This document shows, piece after piece, positions 8,194 to 17,903 of a stretch of DNA of 64,000 nucleotides (positions within the stretch are counted from its first letter, which is position 1; every line of letters begins with the position of its first letter). This DNA comes from Telmatospirillum sp. (GTDB lineage: Bacteria > Pseudomonadota > Alphaproteobacteria > Rhodospirillales > Magnetospirillaceae): NCBI GenBank assembly GCA_009712185.1, contig WASQ01000054.1, positions 38,010 through 102,009 on the forward strand. The letters are read 5' to 3'. Made by a program: the position numbers and the translations under genes. The notes under the pieces are model-generated. The model did not search any database, had not been told where the DNA came from, and saw only the letters and a program-made list of their open reading frames with translations.

Positions 8194-8267
8194 CGGCGGG
8201 ATTCCGACATCCGGATCCCTGACGAGCGGGACGCCCATCTTACCCGCCGGCTACGCCGGAGCCGGAC

Positions 8268-8295
8268 GAAAGGCCTGCCTTCCGGCTTTGCCGAA
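8268..8295 (+). repeat. 28-bp hairpin-forming repeat, copy 1
   Basis: GAAAGGCCTGCCTT followed by CCGGCTTTGCCGAA. The element recurs at 9487-9514 with two differences. It contains two small palindromes (AAGGCCTGCCTT and the CGGC...GCCG arm), as in REP-type elements. Confidence 0.6.
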
Positions 8296-8444
8296 CACCC
8301 AGAGACAAGCGTCTGCGAGACCCGCCTCCAAGGAGACGCCCTCCGAAAACATGGAGCCGACACAGTTCCTCCGGCATGGATATCCCGGCCGCGATGCCGG
8401 CCCTCCGCCATACGCAGGCCTCGGGGCCGGTGGTCGCGACCTGA

Positions 8445-8952
8445 AAGAAGCCCCCCCTGCACCCCACAGAATCGAGCCGCCGCATTTCGGCAGCGGCCAG
8501 GGGATCCCCCGCCCCGGATATCCTGACGGCAAGGCTCATCGCGACGAGGGCCACGACACCGCAGGCGTGGACTGTCCGCGATCCGGCCTTGTCAAACTTA
8601 CCGTCAAAGTGGGAGGATGCCGTCAAGGCATTCAGGGACGGCGCTGTCAGCGGCTTCATTTCCAATCTGCTGACTGTTGTCATCAATACGGTCATGACGA
8701 CCTGGAAGCGGTCGGTCCGGATTGTCCGCGAGGACGTCATGTCCCTTTATTGCGCCCTGAAAATGCTGGCCTTCCCTCCCGAAGGAATGACTCTGGAACA
8801 GGCTGCTCACGAGGCATCGAAGCTGCTGGTTGCTGGCGCCGTAGTGGGCTTGGGGGTTTTCGGAGAGGAGAGGTCTTGGCAAAGCGTTGGATGGCGTATC
8901 CGGGCGCTGCGCGGTGCTGATCGGGGATGCGTTGGGAGTCCAGACGAATTGA
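8445..8952 (+). pseudogene. Multiply frameshifted gene of unrecognised family
   Basis: An open frame from 8445 encodes DPALSNLPSKWEDAVKAF, then GAVSGFISNLLTVVINT and FPPEGMTLEQAAHEASKLL, a well-formed protein segment with at least one hydrophobic stretch but no credible start codon. Near 8871 the sensible frame shifts to VLAK, and near 8884 it shifts again to LDGVSGRCAVLIGDALG, ending at TGA 8950-8952. Three different frames are therefore needed to read one protein, which indicates decay by small indels. I could not name the family. Its stop is 2 bp before the start of the XRE regulator, so the two were probably once a co-expressed unit. Confidence 0.6.
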
Positions 8953-8954
8953 AG

Positions 8955-9170
8955 ATGCGCCACCACTACAAGATCCGCGCCTATCGCGTCGAGCGAGGTC
9001 TCTCGCTGCGCGAGCTGGCGGCCATGGTCGGGATCGGCAGAATGGAAATGACGAAGATCGACGCGGGCGAACGCCTGATCGACGAGACGTTGCAGGCAAC
9101 CCTGGCGGAGGCACTGGGCGTTGATCCCGGCGAACTCGACTATGCCGTCGACCATTCGGGCAAGAGGTAG
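8955..9170 (+). CDS. Small XRE-family transcriptional regulator
   Basis: A 71-residue protein that is essentially one Cro/C1-type helix-turn-helix domain: MRHHYKIRAYRVERGLSLRE leads into LAAMVGIGRMEMTKIDAGER and ends LAEALGVDPGELDY. The spacing of helices and the conserved Glu/Arg after the recognition helix are normal for XRE. The start at 8955 fits the domain boundary and lies 2 bp after the ancestral stop of the decayed gene upstream. The frame is open upstream, but only because it runs through that pseudogene. It probably autoregulated a lost mobile or defence-like module. Confidence 0.7.
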   Translation: MRHHYKIRAYRVERGLSLRELAAMVGIGRMEMTKIDAGERLIDETLQATLAEALGVDPGELDYAVDHSGKR

Positions 9171-9228
9171 GTTCGTGCCAGGTTATTGCACCACGTCCGG
9201 TGGAGCCTCTGGCTGAAATCCGCCCCAT

Positions 9229-9430
9229 ATGGCTCTTCTCGTCGGCGCGGGATTGATGCCGGGCGCCCCCGGCCATTCAATCCTCCGGCGTGACGGTGGA
9301 TCAGGCCAAACAAATTCCGGCCCAGACCGTCACCCAAGGAATGACCACGGAAAGGACGGGCCAGAGGTTCGCCGCCAAGGCCGATGCGAAAGAGCGGTTG
9401 GGGTGCGGCTCACGCCGGAATTCCGACATC
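9229..9430 (+). pseudogene. Internally deleted copy of the secreted partner gene
   Basis: The DNA matches the gene at 7738-8193 at both ends but lacks its middle. TCTTCTCGTCGGC and CCATTCAATCCTCCGGCGTG are shared at the 5' side. ACGGAAA-GACGGGCCA and AGGCCGATGCGAAAGAG are shared at the 3' side, with roughly 230 bp missing between plus a small deletion near the signal peptide. Similarity continues for about 25 bp past the ancestral stop. No reading frame covers it, so it is a dead duplicate. Confidence 0.75.
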
Positions 9431-9943
9431 TGGCTCCCTGACCGGACGAAGCGGCATTCGATCCGCGTGCGACGTCTGAGCCTGTGGAAAGGCCTGCCTT
9501 TCGGCTTCGCCGAATGGCGAGCGGGACGCTCGCCCCACTCACGGAGTCCCAGGACTCTTCCATCTGTTTTTTCCGCCAGCCGGCCCCCGCAGGCCGGGAC
9601 TTCTCCATTTTTTCACGATCCGATATCGGGGAGCGGCGACGACAAGGTGACGGCGGTTCCGGGGGCGTCACGACCGCCTGACCGCCTCACGGAGCGGGAC
9701 CGGCGGGAGAGGCGGCGGGACCAGACAGGAAAATCCTGGCGGGACGGCGCGTAAAGACGTCGGACAGCCCCTTCTGATCGCTGTTATTCGTCCGGCTTAA
9801 CAATCACCCCGCCTTCCGCCCTGCGTCGCCCTAACCTATTTCCAGTTGTTTTCTCGCATCCAGGAACACACCTGAAAGGCGCGGCCGCGTGCGCAGCCAG
9901 CCTATCCGGGAGACCACGGATCAAGAGGGAAAAGGGGAACGTC
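9431..9943. other. Gene-free stretch before egtB
   Basis: No credible reading frame was found. The first part holds the REP-like repeats at 9487-9534. The rest is GC-rich sequence with several short imperfect inverted repeats, followed by the leader of egtB. The AAGGGGAA at about 9931-9938 is the probable egtB ribosome binding site. Confidence 0.5.
9487..9514 (+). repeat. 28-bp hairpin-forming repeat, copy 2
   Basis: Matches 8268-8295 at 26 of 28 positions. It is followed at once by another perfect hairpin, GGCGAGCG-GGA-CGCTCGCC (9516-9534), forming a REP-like cluster. Confidence 0.6.
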
Positions 9944-11224
9944 ATGACGACCGCCCATACTATCGCCGGAACTGCCCGACCAGGGCCCGGCGCCACCGGA
10001 CTTTCGATTGCGGAACGATACCGCCTGGTTCGGGACACGACCGAGCGTCTGGCGGCGCCGCTCTCGGCGGAGGATCAGACGGTCCAGTCGATGATGGAAA
10101 CCAGCCCGACCAAATGGCATCGCGGCCATACAAGCTGGTTTTTCGAGGTACTGGCCCTGCGGCCGCACTGTCCGGGCTACCGTCTGTTCGATGAGCGCTT
10201 CCTCTTCCTGTTCAATTCCTATTACGAGGCGCTGGGGCCACGCCACGAACGCGGATCACGCGGCCTGATCACCCGGCCGGGGATCGCCGACATCGCGCGT
10301 TACCGCCACCATGTCGACGAGGCCATGACCGATTTGCTGCGGACGGAGCCGGATCCCGTGCTGTCCCGGGTCATCACCCTTGGCCTGAACCATGAGCAGC
10401 AGCATCAGGAACTGTTGCTGACCGACATCAAGCATGCCTTCGCGCAAAATCCGCTGGCGCCCGTCTACTGTCCCTTGCCGGCGGATCGGGATGATCCGCC
10501 GGCGCCCCCGCCCCGATGGATCCAGGTTGAAGGTGGCCTGCACTGGGTCGGATGCGACGCCGGAACCACGGACTTCCATTTCGACAATGAAGGGCCGGCC
10601 CACACCGTCTTCTTGAACGATTTCCAGATCGCCGACCGGCCGGTCAGCGTCGGCGAGTATCTGGAGTTCGTGGAGGACGGCGGCTATCGGACACCGACGC
10701 TCTGGCTGGCCGACGGACTGCCCCTGGCGCGGGACTGGGACGGCCCCGCCTATTGGGAGAAACGGGACGGCGCGTGGTTCGCGCGGACCCTGCATGGACG
10801 GTTGCCCCTCGACCCTGCGGAACCGGTCTGTCACATCAGCTATTACGAGGCCCAGGCCTTCGCCACCTGGGCCGGCAAACGCCTTCCCACGGAATTCGAG
10901 TGGGAGGTGGCCGCCCGGCGGTGGTCGGACGGCGCCGTCCGTCACCCGCGTGACATCCGGCCGCATCCCGGACCTCTCCACCCGGGATTCGATCAGGACG
11001 TCTGGGAATGGACGGCCAGCGCCTATCTGCCCTATCCCGGATACCGCCCGGCGCCGGGCGCGGTCGGCGAATACAACGGAAAGTTCATGGTGGGACAGAT
11101 GGTCCTCAGGGGCCGGTCCTGCGCGACACCCCCCGGCCATGACCGGCTGACCTACCGCAATTTTTTCGCGCCGGCCGCCCGATGGCAATTTTCCGGGCTG
11201 CGCCTTGCCGGGGAGATCCAGTGA
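9944..11224 (+). CDS. egtB: Ergothioneine biosynthesis protein EgtB (sulfoxide synthase)
   Basis: A 426-residue nonheme iron enzyme that uses O2 to join hercynine to a thiol (gamma-glutamylcysteine or cysteine) in ergothioneine synthesis. The N-terminal DinB-like domain shows the iron-binding HxxxH/E pattern in TKWHRGHTSWFFE and NHEQQHQE. The C-terminal formylglycine-generating-enzyme-like domain starts around residue 190 (VEGGLHWVGCD) and includes NEGPAHTVFLNDFQIADRPV and GKRLPTEFEWEVAARR. It overlaps egtD by one base (TGATG), so the two are translationally coupled. No egtC, egtA or egtE homologue is in the window. Confidence 0.95.
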   Translation: MTTAHTIAGTARPGPGATGLSIAERYRLVRDTTERLAAPLSAEDQTVQSMMETSPTKWHRGHTSWFFEVLALRPHCPGYRLFDERFLFLFNSYYEALGPRHERGSRGLITRPGIADIARYRHHVDEAMTDLLRTEPDPVLSRVITLGLNHEQQHQELLLTDIKHAFAQNPLAPVYCPLPADRDDPPAPPPRWIQVEGGLHWVGCDAGTTDFHFDNEGPAHTVFLNDFQIADRPVSVGEYLEFVEDGGYRTPTLWLADGLPLARDWDGPAYWEKRDGAWFARTLHGRLPLDPAEPVCHISYYEAQAFATWAGKRLPTEFEWEVAARRWSDGAVRHPRDIRPHPGPLHPGFDQDVWEWTASAYLPYPGYRPAPGAVGEYNGKFMVGQMVLRGRSCATPPGHDRLTYRNFFAPAARWQFSGLRLAGEIQ

Positions 11225-12210
11225 TGAGCGACGCATTGAACCGCCTTCACGATATCGAACCCTCGGTCGGCGAATTCCGGGACGCCGTCCTGGCCGGCCT
11301 CGCGCATCCGCGCAAAAGCCTGCCCAGCAAGTTCTTTTATGACGCCGAGGGGTCGCGGCTGTTCGACCGGATCACCGAACTGCCCGAATATTATCCGACC
11401 CGGACGGAATGCCGGATCCTGCGCGACCATGCCGGCGACATCGCCGGTCTGATCGGGCCCGGCGTTCGGCTGGTGGAGTTCGGATCGGGCGCCGGCATCA
11501 AGATCCGGCTGTTGCTGTCGGCGCTGGACCGGCCCGCCGCCTATGTTCCGGTCGACATTTCCCGCCAGCATCTGCTGACCGCGACGGCGCGTCTCGCGCG
11601 CGAATTCCCCGGACTTCCCATCGTCCCGGTCTGCGCCGACTACACCCGCCCCTTCACCTTGCCGGACCACCGGTCGGCCGGCGCCGGTCACGACACTGTG
11701 CCGGGGCCGGCGGTCGGTTTTTTCCCGGGATCGACCATCGGCAATTTCACGCCGGCCGAAGCCCGCGATTTCCTGGAAACCGCCCGATGTCTTCTGGGGC
11801 CGGGATCGTCCATGATTCTCGGCATCGATCTCAGGAAAGACGAGGGAACCCTGAGCCGCGCCTACAATGACACGGCCGGCGTCACCGCGGCCTTCAATCT
11901 CAACCTGCTGCGTCGGATCAACCGGGAGTTGGACGGAACCTTTTCCCTGGACCAGTTCACGCACGCCGCCTGGTGGAACGCCCGTCAGGGCCGGGTCGAA
12001 ATGCATCTGGTCAGCCGCCGCGACCAGGAGGTCGGCATCGGCGCGCACCGGGTGCGATTCCGCGCGGGCGAGACGATCCACACGGAAAATTCCTACAAAT
12101 ACAGCCTGGATCAGGCCCGCGATCTGGCGGCGGGGGCCGGCTATCGCACGCGGACCGCCTGGACCGACGACGCCGCCCTGTTCGCCGTCCTGCTTCTGAC
12201 GGCGCCATAG
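11224..12210 (+). CDS. egtD: L-histidine N(alpha)-methyltransferase EgtD
   Basis: A 328-residue SAM-dependent methyltransferase that trimethylates histidine to hercynine, the first step of ergothioneine synthesis. The start shared with the egtB stop gives MSDALNRLHDIEPSVGEF. Family marks are the LPSKFFYDAEGSRLFDRITE block, the TELPEYYPTRTE motif, the SAM-binding VEFGSGAGIKIRLLL, and FFPGSTIGNFTP. A conserved histidine-site region, AYNDTAGVTAAFNLNLL, follows. Together with egtB it gives the core of the pathway, which produces a redox-protective thiol-imidazole. Confidence 0.95.
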   Translation: MSDALNRLHDIEPSVGEFRDAVLAGLAHPRKSLPSKFFYDAEGSRLFDRITELPEYYPTRTECRILRDHAGDIAGLIGPGVRLVEFGSGAGIKIRLLLSALDRPAAYVPVDISRQHLLTATARLAREFPGLPIVPVCADYTRPFTLPDHRSAGAGHDTVPGPAVGFFPGSTIGNFTPAEARDFLETARCLLGPGSSMILGIDLRKDEGTLSRAYNDTAGVTAAFNLNLLRRINRELDGTFSLDQFTHAAWWNARQGRVEMHLVSRRDQEVGIGAHRVRFRAGETIHTENSYKYSLDQARDLAAGAGYRTRTAWTDDAALFAVLLLTAP

Positions 12211-12354
12211 CCCCGGCCCCGGTCCTGCGAGTTCACCCGCGAGCCCGCTCTCGGGCCCGCCAGATGGCGGACGATGGCCCGAGGGTCGCGGAGTACCGCG
12301 GCACAAGGCTGGCCGCGGATCGGATCCGATCCCGCGCGGGACGGGTCAAACGCA

Positions 12355-12388
12355 CCATCGCGGGGACCGGAACCGGCCCCCGCGATGG
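12355..12388. terminator. Strong hairpin between egtD and rubrerythrin genes
   Basis: CCATCGCGGGG (12355-12365) pairs perfectly with CCCCGCGATGG (12378-12388) around a 12-nt loop. It lies between two convergent genes and ends 7 bp before the rubrerythrin stop, so it could terminate both transcripts. Confidence 0.55.
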
Positions 12389-12394
12389 CCGCGA

Positions 12395-12895
12395 TCACTC
12401 GATTTCAGTGAATTTGTCGCCACGCACCTTGCAGACCGGACAGTGGTCCGGAACGTCGCCCACCACTGTATGGCCGCAGACCGGACAGACATAGATCCGT
12501 CCCTCCTCCAGATCATGGCCGTCCTTGACCGCGGTCAGCGCCTCGGTGAACAGGCCATGATGGGTCTCCTCGACGGCCATGGCATATTTCATCGAGGTCG
12601 CCGCCTGACGATGCCCCTCCGCCTCGGCCTCGGCGACAAAACCGGGATACATCTCCTTGAACTCATGCAATTCGCCGGCAACCGCCTCCGCAAGGTTCTC
12701 AGCCGTTGTCTTAACACCGCCCATGGCGCGCAAATGGGCATGGGCGTGGATGGTCTCGGCCGCGGCCACGGCGCGGAACAGCTTCGCCACCTGGGTCAGC
12801 CCCTCTTTCCGCGCGGCCTCCCCGAACGCCAGATATTTGCGGTTCGCCTGACTTTCCCCGGCGAACGCCTCCGCCAGATTCTTTTCCGTCTTCAT
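12395..12895 (-). CDS. Rubrerythrin
   Basis: A 166-residue peroxide-reducing protein with an N-terminal ferritin-like diiron domain and a C-terminal rubredoxin-type iron centre. Diiron ligands are visible in AEAFAGESQANRKYLAF, AAAETIHAHAH, AGELHEFKEMYPGF and AVEETHHGLF. The rubredoxin-like end is YVCPVCGHTVVGD followed by DHCPVCKVRGDKF, so both CxxC pairs are present. It should detoxify hydrogen peroxide in the cytoplasm using reduced rubredoxin or a similar donor. It is divergent from the chemoreceptor gene. Confidence 0.95.
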   Translation of the reverse strand: MKTEKNLAEAFAGESQANRKYLAFGEAARKEGLTQVAKLFRAVAAAETIHAHAHLRAMGGVKTTAENLAEAVAGELHEFKEMYPGFVAEAEAEGHRQAATSMKYAMAVEETHHGLFTEALTAVKDGHDLEEGRIYVCPVCGHTVVGDVPDHCPVCKVRGDKFTEIE

Positions 12896-13200
12896 GGTCT
12901 TGACCTCTCTTTATTCCCGCCCTGAAGGGCGGCACCAATCCCCCGGTATGGAAAAGCCGGTGGCAATCCTGGGATCGTCTTGCATGGAAGCAGGCCTGTG
13001 GCAATATGGAATATGCCAAAAGTAATAACGATTCAATTTTCAGGGATATCGCCTTTTACTCACATGGTGCACCGCAAAATCACACCATGGCTTTATAGTT
13101 GATTGAAATGGCGCTATCGTTTCTGGTCTTTGAAGAAGAAAAAAAATCCGTCTGGAGGGAAGTGACATCTGAAACATGATCATCGCTATGGGGGGATGTG
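12896..13200. other. Divergent intergenic region with promoters
   Basis: About 300 bp without a gene, visibly AT-rich from about 13010 to 13150. It must carry promoters for the rubrerythrin gene (-) and the chemoreceptor gene (+). A motif at 13084-13102 (ACCATGGCTTTATAGTTGA) recurs almost unchanged at 54181-54198. A run of seven G at 13189-13195 serves as the chemoreceptor ribosome binding site. Confidence 0.5.
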
Positions 13201-14880
13201 ATGAACATAAAATCGATCAGTGCGCGTCTTTTAATGGTTATTGCCATAACTGTTTTCGGGTCTCTGGCTGCATTGACGATCGCGGCCTACGAACTTCACC
13301 AGCAGATCATCGACGACAAAGTCGATAAGACGCGGGCCATGGCCGAAGTGGCCCGCAACATCGCGAAGGGGTTTGACGAGCGATCCAAGGCCGGGGAGTT
13401 TGATCAGCAGACCGCCCAGTCGCTCGCCAAGGCCACCTTGCGGCTCCTCCGCTACGACAACAGCAATTACTTCTACATTTATGATCCGACGGGGACCGTT
13501 CTGGTTCACGGAACCTTCCCGGCCCGCGAAAACAAGAATTTCATCGATGAGAAGGACGCGGCCGGCAACGACTACATCAAGGACATCATCAATGCCGGAA
13601 AGAAGGGTGGAGGCATCCTCCGCTTCTATTTCCCGAAGGCGCCCGGAACGCCGGCTCTTCCCAAAATCAGCGCCATATCGGCTTACGAGCCCTGGGGCTG
13701 GATTTTCGGCACCGGCGCCTATTACGACGATATCGAGACCGAATTCTGGTCTGAAATCGCCGCCCTGGCCGGTCTGGTCGGCGCCATTCTTGCCCTGTCG
13801 ATCCTGGCCGGCGTGCTGCTGGCCCGCTCCATCACCAGGCCGCTTCATTCCCTGTCCGAGGTCACCCGCAGTCTGGCCGGCGGCGATTACCGCATCGACG
13901 TCACGGCGGCGACCCGGCAGGACGAGATCGGCGGTCTCGCCCGTTCAATCGAATCGCTGCGCGACGAGGCGAAACAAGCCAGCGAACTGCGCGCCGCCCA
14001 GGCCGAGCGGGAAGAACAGCAGGCCCGTCAGCGCAAGCAGGAGATGCTGCGCCTTGCCGACGCTTTCGAGGCCAGCGTGATGGGGGTGGTCAAGTCCGTC
14101 TCCTCTTCGGGAGAGGAATTGCAGGGCACCGCGAAGACCATGACCACGGCGGCGGATGAGGCCTCAACCCAGGCGACGACCGTGGCGTCGGCCGCCGAGG
14201 AGGCGACGGCCAATGTTCAGACCGTGGCTGCCGCCGCCGAGGAACTGTCCTCCTCCATCGCCGAAATCTCGCGTCAGGTCACCGATGCGGCCCGGATCTC
14301 CACCACCGCGTCGGAAGAGGTCGCTGAGACCAACTCCATGATCCAGGGACTGGCATCGGCCGCCGACCGCATCGGCGAGGTGGTCAAGCTGATCAATGAC
14401 ATCGCCAGCCAGACCAATCTGCTGGCCCTGAACGCCACCATCGAGGCGGCGCGCGCCGGCGATGCCGGAAAAGGTTTCGCCGTGGTGGCGGGCGAAGTGA
14501 AAAATCTGGCCAACCAGACCGGCCGCGCCACGGAGGAAATCACCGGTCAGATCTCTGCGGTGCAGGAGGAGACGCGCCGCGTCGTCGATGCCATCAAAGG
14601 CATCGGCACGGTGATCAATCAGGTCTACGAGATCTCCTCGGGAATCGCCTCGGCGGTTGAACAACAAGGCGCCGCCACCCAGGAGATCGCCCGCAACGTC
14701 CAACAGGCGGCGCAGGGGACCCGTCAGGTCTCCCAGACCATCGGAGTCGTGGCGGAAACGGTGCGCGCCACCGGCACGGCCGCCGGCCGCGTGCTCCGTT
14801 CCGCCGATGTCCTGGCAGGCGATTCCGGACGGCTGAAACAGGAGGTCGGCAGCTTCCTGAGCTCCATCCGCGCCGACTGA
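13201..14880 (+). CDS. Methyl-accepting chemotaxis protein with single Cache domain
   Basis: A 559-residue membrane chemoreceptor. A first transmembrane helix at about 10-30 is followed by a periplasmic single-Cache sensor ([20 protein letters not shown], then [16 protein letters not shown]). A second transmembrane helix lies near 188-210, with a HAMP domain up to about 265. The cytoplasmic signalling hairpin contains the conserved tip [20 protein letters not shown] and [20 protein letters not shown]. No C-terminal CheR-binding pentapeptide is present. The ATG at 13201 is preferred over the GTG just before it because the G-run ribosome site then has normal spacing. The ligand cannot be read; Cache_2 types often bind small carboxylates. 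Confidence 0.92.
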   Translation: MNIKSISARLLMVIAITVFGSLAALTIAAYELHQQIIDDKVDKTRAMAEVARNIAKGFDERSKAGEFDQQTAQSLAKATLRLLRYDNSNYFYIYDPTGTVLVHGTFPARENKNFIDEKDAAGNDYIKDIINAGKKGGGILRFYFPKAPGTPALPKISAISAYEPWGWIFGTGAYYDDIETEFWSEIAALAGLVGAILALSILAGVLLARSITRPLHSLSEVTRSLAGGDYRIDVTAATRQDEIGGLARSIESLRDEAKQASELRAAQAEREEQQARQRKQEMLRLADAFEASVMGVVKSVSSSGEELQGTAKTMTTAADEASTQATTVASAAEEATANVQTVAAAAEELSSSIAEISRQVTDAARISTTASEEVAETNSMIQGLASAADRIGEVVKLINDIASQTNLLALNATIEAARAGDAGKGFAVVAGEVKNLANQTGRATEEITGQISAVQEETRRVVDAIKGIGTVINQVYEISSGIASAVEQQGAATQEIARNVQQAAQGTRQVSQTIGVVAETVRATGTAAGRVLRSADVLAGDSGRLKQEVGSFLSSIRAD

Positions 14881-14918
14881 TCGCGACGCGTTGCGGCCGG
14901 GGCGGCGCCGTCTCGTTC

Positions 14919-14999
14919 CCCCCGGTCCCACGGGCGGGGGCTCACAAGCCCCCGCCCGCATCGGCCGCTGCCCCACGTCCCCGCCCGTGGGACCGGGGG
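14919..14999. terminator. Nested long inverted repeats after the chemoreceptor
   Basis: A 21-bp arm at 14919-14939 (starting CCCCCGGTCCCAC) is exactly complementary to 14979-14999. Within it, GGGCGGGGGCT at 14932-14942 pairs perfectly with AGCCCCCGCCC at 14947-14957. The two structures share bases and exclude one another. The simplest reading is a terminator downstream of the chemoreceptor gene. Confidence 0.55.
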
Positions 15000-15155
15000 C
15001 CGCGGGGACTGACGGCGGCGGAATTTTCACACGCTCTCCCGCCCGCCCCGCCGATCGCGACCGGACCAAAGTCCCACTTGACCAGTCCCGGCTCCTTCCC
15101 GCTTACTGATCGCACGACCAAAGGTTGTCCTCTGTCCCCGCAAGGATTGTCCCTC

Positions 15156-16034
15156 GTGAAAGACGCATCGACTGGCGCGCTGATCACCCGTCTTGCCCCG
15201 GGGCTGTTCGTGCTGCTGTGGAGCAGCGGCTTTATCGGCACCAAATATGGCCTGCCCTATGCCCCGCCCTTCACCTTCGTTCTGGCGCGGATGATCATCG
15301 CCTGCACGATCCTGACGACCGTATCGCTGGTCTTCCGCGCGCCCTGGCCACGCCGCTGGCAGGACCTTGGTCATCTGGCGGTGGCCGGGCTCCTGGTGCA
15401 CGGGACCTATCTGGGGGGTGTTTCCGCCGCTATCGCGGAGGGCGTGCCCGCCGGCCAGGTGGCCCTGATCGTGGGCCTGCAACCTTTGCTGACCGCGGCG
15501 GTGGCGGGTCCCCTGCTGGGGGAGCGGGTCACCGCCCGTCAGTGGCTGGGGCTGCTCCTCGGATTGGCCGGAGTCTGGCTGGTGGTGTCGCAAAAGACCG
15601 GAAACGACGGCGTCACCGACGCGGGCGCCATCGCCTGGACCGTCATGGCCCTTCTCGGCATCACCGGCGGAACCCTTTACCAGAAGCGCTTCTGCACCGG
15701 AATGGACCTGCGCAGCGGCACAGCGGTCCAGTATCTGGCCGCGGGGACGATGGCCGCCCTGCTGGCCTTCACCCGGGAAACGCCCCATCTCGACGTCACC
15801 GCGTCACTGGCGCTGGCCCTGCTGTGGCTGGTTTTCGTCCTGTCCTTCGGCGCGATCTTCCTGCTGTTCACCCTGATCCGGCACGGGCAGGCGGCCAGGG
15901 TGGCCAGCCTGTTCTATCTGACGCCGCCCACCACCGCGATCATGGCCTGGGCCCTGTTCGGCGAGCATCTCGCCCCGTCCGGACTTCTGGGATTTGCGGT
16001 GGCAGCCGCCGGTGTCGCCCTGACGAGACGTTAG
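15156..16034 (+). CDS. DMT-superfamily (EamA) transporter
   Basis: A 292-residue inner-membrane protein with ten predicted hydrophobic segments in two EamA repeats. Examples are LFVLLWSSGFIGTKYGLPYA at the start and PLLTAAVAGPLLGERVTARQ in repeat one. The second-repeat equivalent, PTTAIMAWALFGEHLAPSGL, lies near the end. Members export metabolites such as amino acids or nucleobases; no substrate can be assigned here. The start is uncertain: GTG 15156 has AAGGA about ten bases upstream, whereas an in-frame ATG at 15078 would add a poorly structured extension. Confidence 0.85.
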   Translation: MKDASTGALITRLAPGLFVLLWSSGFIGTKYGLPYAPPFTFVLARMIIACTILTTVSLVFRAPWPRRWQDLGHLAVAGLLVHGTYLGGVSAAIAEGVPAGQVALIVGLQPLLTAAVAGPLLGERVTARQWLGLLLGLAGVWLVVSQKTGNDGVTDAGAIAWTVMALLGITGGTLYQKRFCTGMDLRSGTAVQYLAAGTMAALLAFTRETPHLDVTASLALALLWLVFVLSFGAIFLLFTLIRHGQAARVASLFYLTPPTTAIMAWALFGEHLAPSGLLGFAVAAAGVALTRR

Positions 16035-16274
16035 CCCCTGGCGAAACGATATCCTCCGAACCCGGGGCCGTTTTCCCACCAGACCGGACCCCGATCTGAA
16101 ATTAACACTCGATAACACGCGCAAAATTATTCAAAAATGTCGCAGCCCTTCCCGTTACGGGTGCACCCAGCGTGCCGGCCGGTCCCCAGGCCGCGGACAT
16201 CCGGGCGGGAAGGGTCCCCCAGGCGAAACAACGAACCTTGGGGATACCAGCAAAAAAGCCGAATGGAGGAAACG

Positions 16275-17885
16275 ATGCTCGGACGCATGATGTCCCTTCC
16301 CTTGTCGATCCCGTCCATCCTCGACTTCGCCGACCGCTTCTATCCGAAGGTCCAGATCGTATCCCGGACGGTCGAGGGTCCCATCCACCGCTACACTTAC
16401 GCCGACGCCGCCCGCCGGGTCGCAAGGCTGGCCAACGTTCTGACGCGCCTCGGGGTTGGCCGGGGCGACATCGTCGGCACGCTGGCCTGGAACGGCTACC
16501 GCCATGTCGAGCTTTATTACGCCATCGCCGGAATCGGCGCGGTCTGCCACACGGTCAACCCCAGGCTGTTTCCCGAACAGATCCATTTCATTATCAACCA
16601 TGCCCGCGACCGCTATGTGTTTGTCGATCTGACCTTCGTCCCCCTGTTGGAAAAACTGGCCGAGCGGTTACCGTCCGTCCAGGGCTACATCATCCTCACC
16701 GACCGCGACCATATGCCGCAGACCTCTCTCTCGCCGGTCCACTGCTACGAGGATCTTCTGGAACCGGAACCGGAAACGTTTCCGTGGCCCGACATCGATG
16801 AACGTCAGGCGGCGTCCTTGTGCTACACCTCGGGGACCACGGGAGACCCGCGGGGCGTCCTCTACAGCCACCGGTCCACCGTGTTGCATGCCATGGCGAT
16901 CAAGGCGGCGGACGCCTTCGGGCTGGGTGCGCGCGACGTGGGTCTGGCAGTGGTGCCGATGTTCCATGTCAATGCCTGGGGCATGCCCTATGTGGCGCCC
17001 ATGAGCGGCGCCACCATGGTGCTGCCCGGCCCGGCATTGGACGGCGCCAGTCTGGCCGGGCTGATCACGTCCGAGGGGGTCACCGTGGCCGCCGGTGTTC
17101 CCACCGTCTGGATGTCCCTTCTGGCGCATGTCCGTCAGCAGGGGGGCAGTCTCGCGCCGCTCAACCGGGTGATCGTCGGCGGATCGGCCTGCCCGGCCGC
17201 CCTGATGGACCAGTTCGCCGCCCTGGGGGTCGAGACCATTCACGCCTGGGGGATGACCGAAACCAGTCCGCTGGGGACCATCAACCAGCCGACGCGGGCC
17301 ACGCTGCGCCTGCCCGAGGCGGAGCAGGACGCTATCCATCACAAGCAAGGGCGTCCGCTTTACGGCGTGGATCTCGCCATCGTCGGACCCGACGGCGCCG
17401 AACTGCCGTTTGACGGCACCAGTTTCGGGCCGCTCCGGATCAGGGGACACTGGGTCTGCGACGGCTATTACCGGATGGAAACTTCTCCCAGTCATGGCGA
17501 CAGCGGATGGTTCGACACCGGCGACGTCGCGACCATCGACCCCTATGGCTATATGCAGATCGTCGACCGGGTGAAGGATGTCATCAAGTCCGGCGGGGAA
17601 TGGATCAGCTCGATCGAACTGGAAAATATCGCGATCGCCCATCCCGCCGTGTTCGAGGCCGCCGCCATCGCCCGGCCCGACCCGAAATGGGGCGAACGGC
17701 CGCTGGTGATCGTGGTCCTGCGGCCCGGCCACAAGGCGACGGAGGAGGATATCCGCGAATTTTATCGGGGCCGGGTCGCCAAATGGTGTGAACCCGACAA
17801 GGTGATCATCGCCGAGGAATTGCCGCACACCGCGACCGGCAAGATCCTGAAGCAGGCGCTGCGCCGCCTCTATGCCGGGGCATAA
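16275..17885 (+). CDS. Fatty-acyl-CoA ligase (AMP-binding family)
   Basis: A 536-residue ANL-superfamily acyl-CoA synthetase. The phosphate-binding loop is [18 protein letters not shown] near residue 185. The later signatures are [48 protein letters not shown] and the C-terminal catalytic Lys in [13 protein letters not shown]. The sequence is closest in style to medium/long-chain fatty-acyl-CoA synthetases (AlkK/FadD3-like). The ATG at 16275 is chosen because GGAGG lies 6 bp upstream; the longer open frame reads through non-protein sequence. It stands alone and is convergent with the DctP gene. Confidence 0.9.
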   Translation: MLGRMMSLPLSIPSILDFADRFYPKVQIVSRTVEGPIHRYTYADAARRVARLANVLTRLGVGRGDIVGTLAWNGYRHVELYYAIAGIGAVCHTVNPRLFPEQIHFIINHARDRYVFVDLTFVPLLEKLAERLPSVQGYIILTDRDHMPQTSLSPVHCYEDLLEPEPETFPWPDIDERQAASLCYTSGTTGDPRGVLYSHRSTVLHAMAIKAADAFGLGARDVGLAVVPMFHVNAWGMPYVAPMSGATMVLPGPALDGASLAGLITSEGVTVAAGVPTVWMSLLAHVRQQGGSLAPLNRVIVGGSACPAALMDQFAALGVETIHAWGMTETSPLGTINQPTRATLRLPEAEQDAIHHKQGRPLYGVDLAIVGPDGAELPFDGTSFGPLRIRGHWVCDGYYRMETSPSHGDSGWFDTGDVATIDPYGYMQIVDRVKDVIKSGGEWISSIELENIAIAHPAVFEAAAIARPDPKWGERPLVIVVLRPGHKATEEDIREFYRGRVAKWCEPDKVIIAEELPHTATGKILKQALRRLYAGA

Positions 17886-17903
17886 CCGGCCCCGGGGCAG
17901 ACC

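Noticed and set aside
8589..9170. A 193-residue fusion of an unknown domain and an XRE domain
   Set aside because: The two parts are in frame only because the upstream gene has suffered frameshifts; reading the right frames gives a stop 2 bp before the XRE start.
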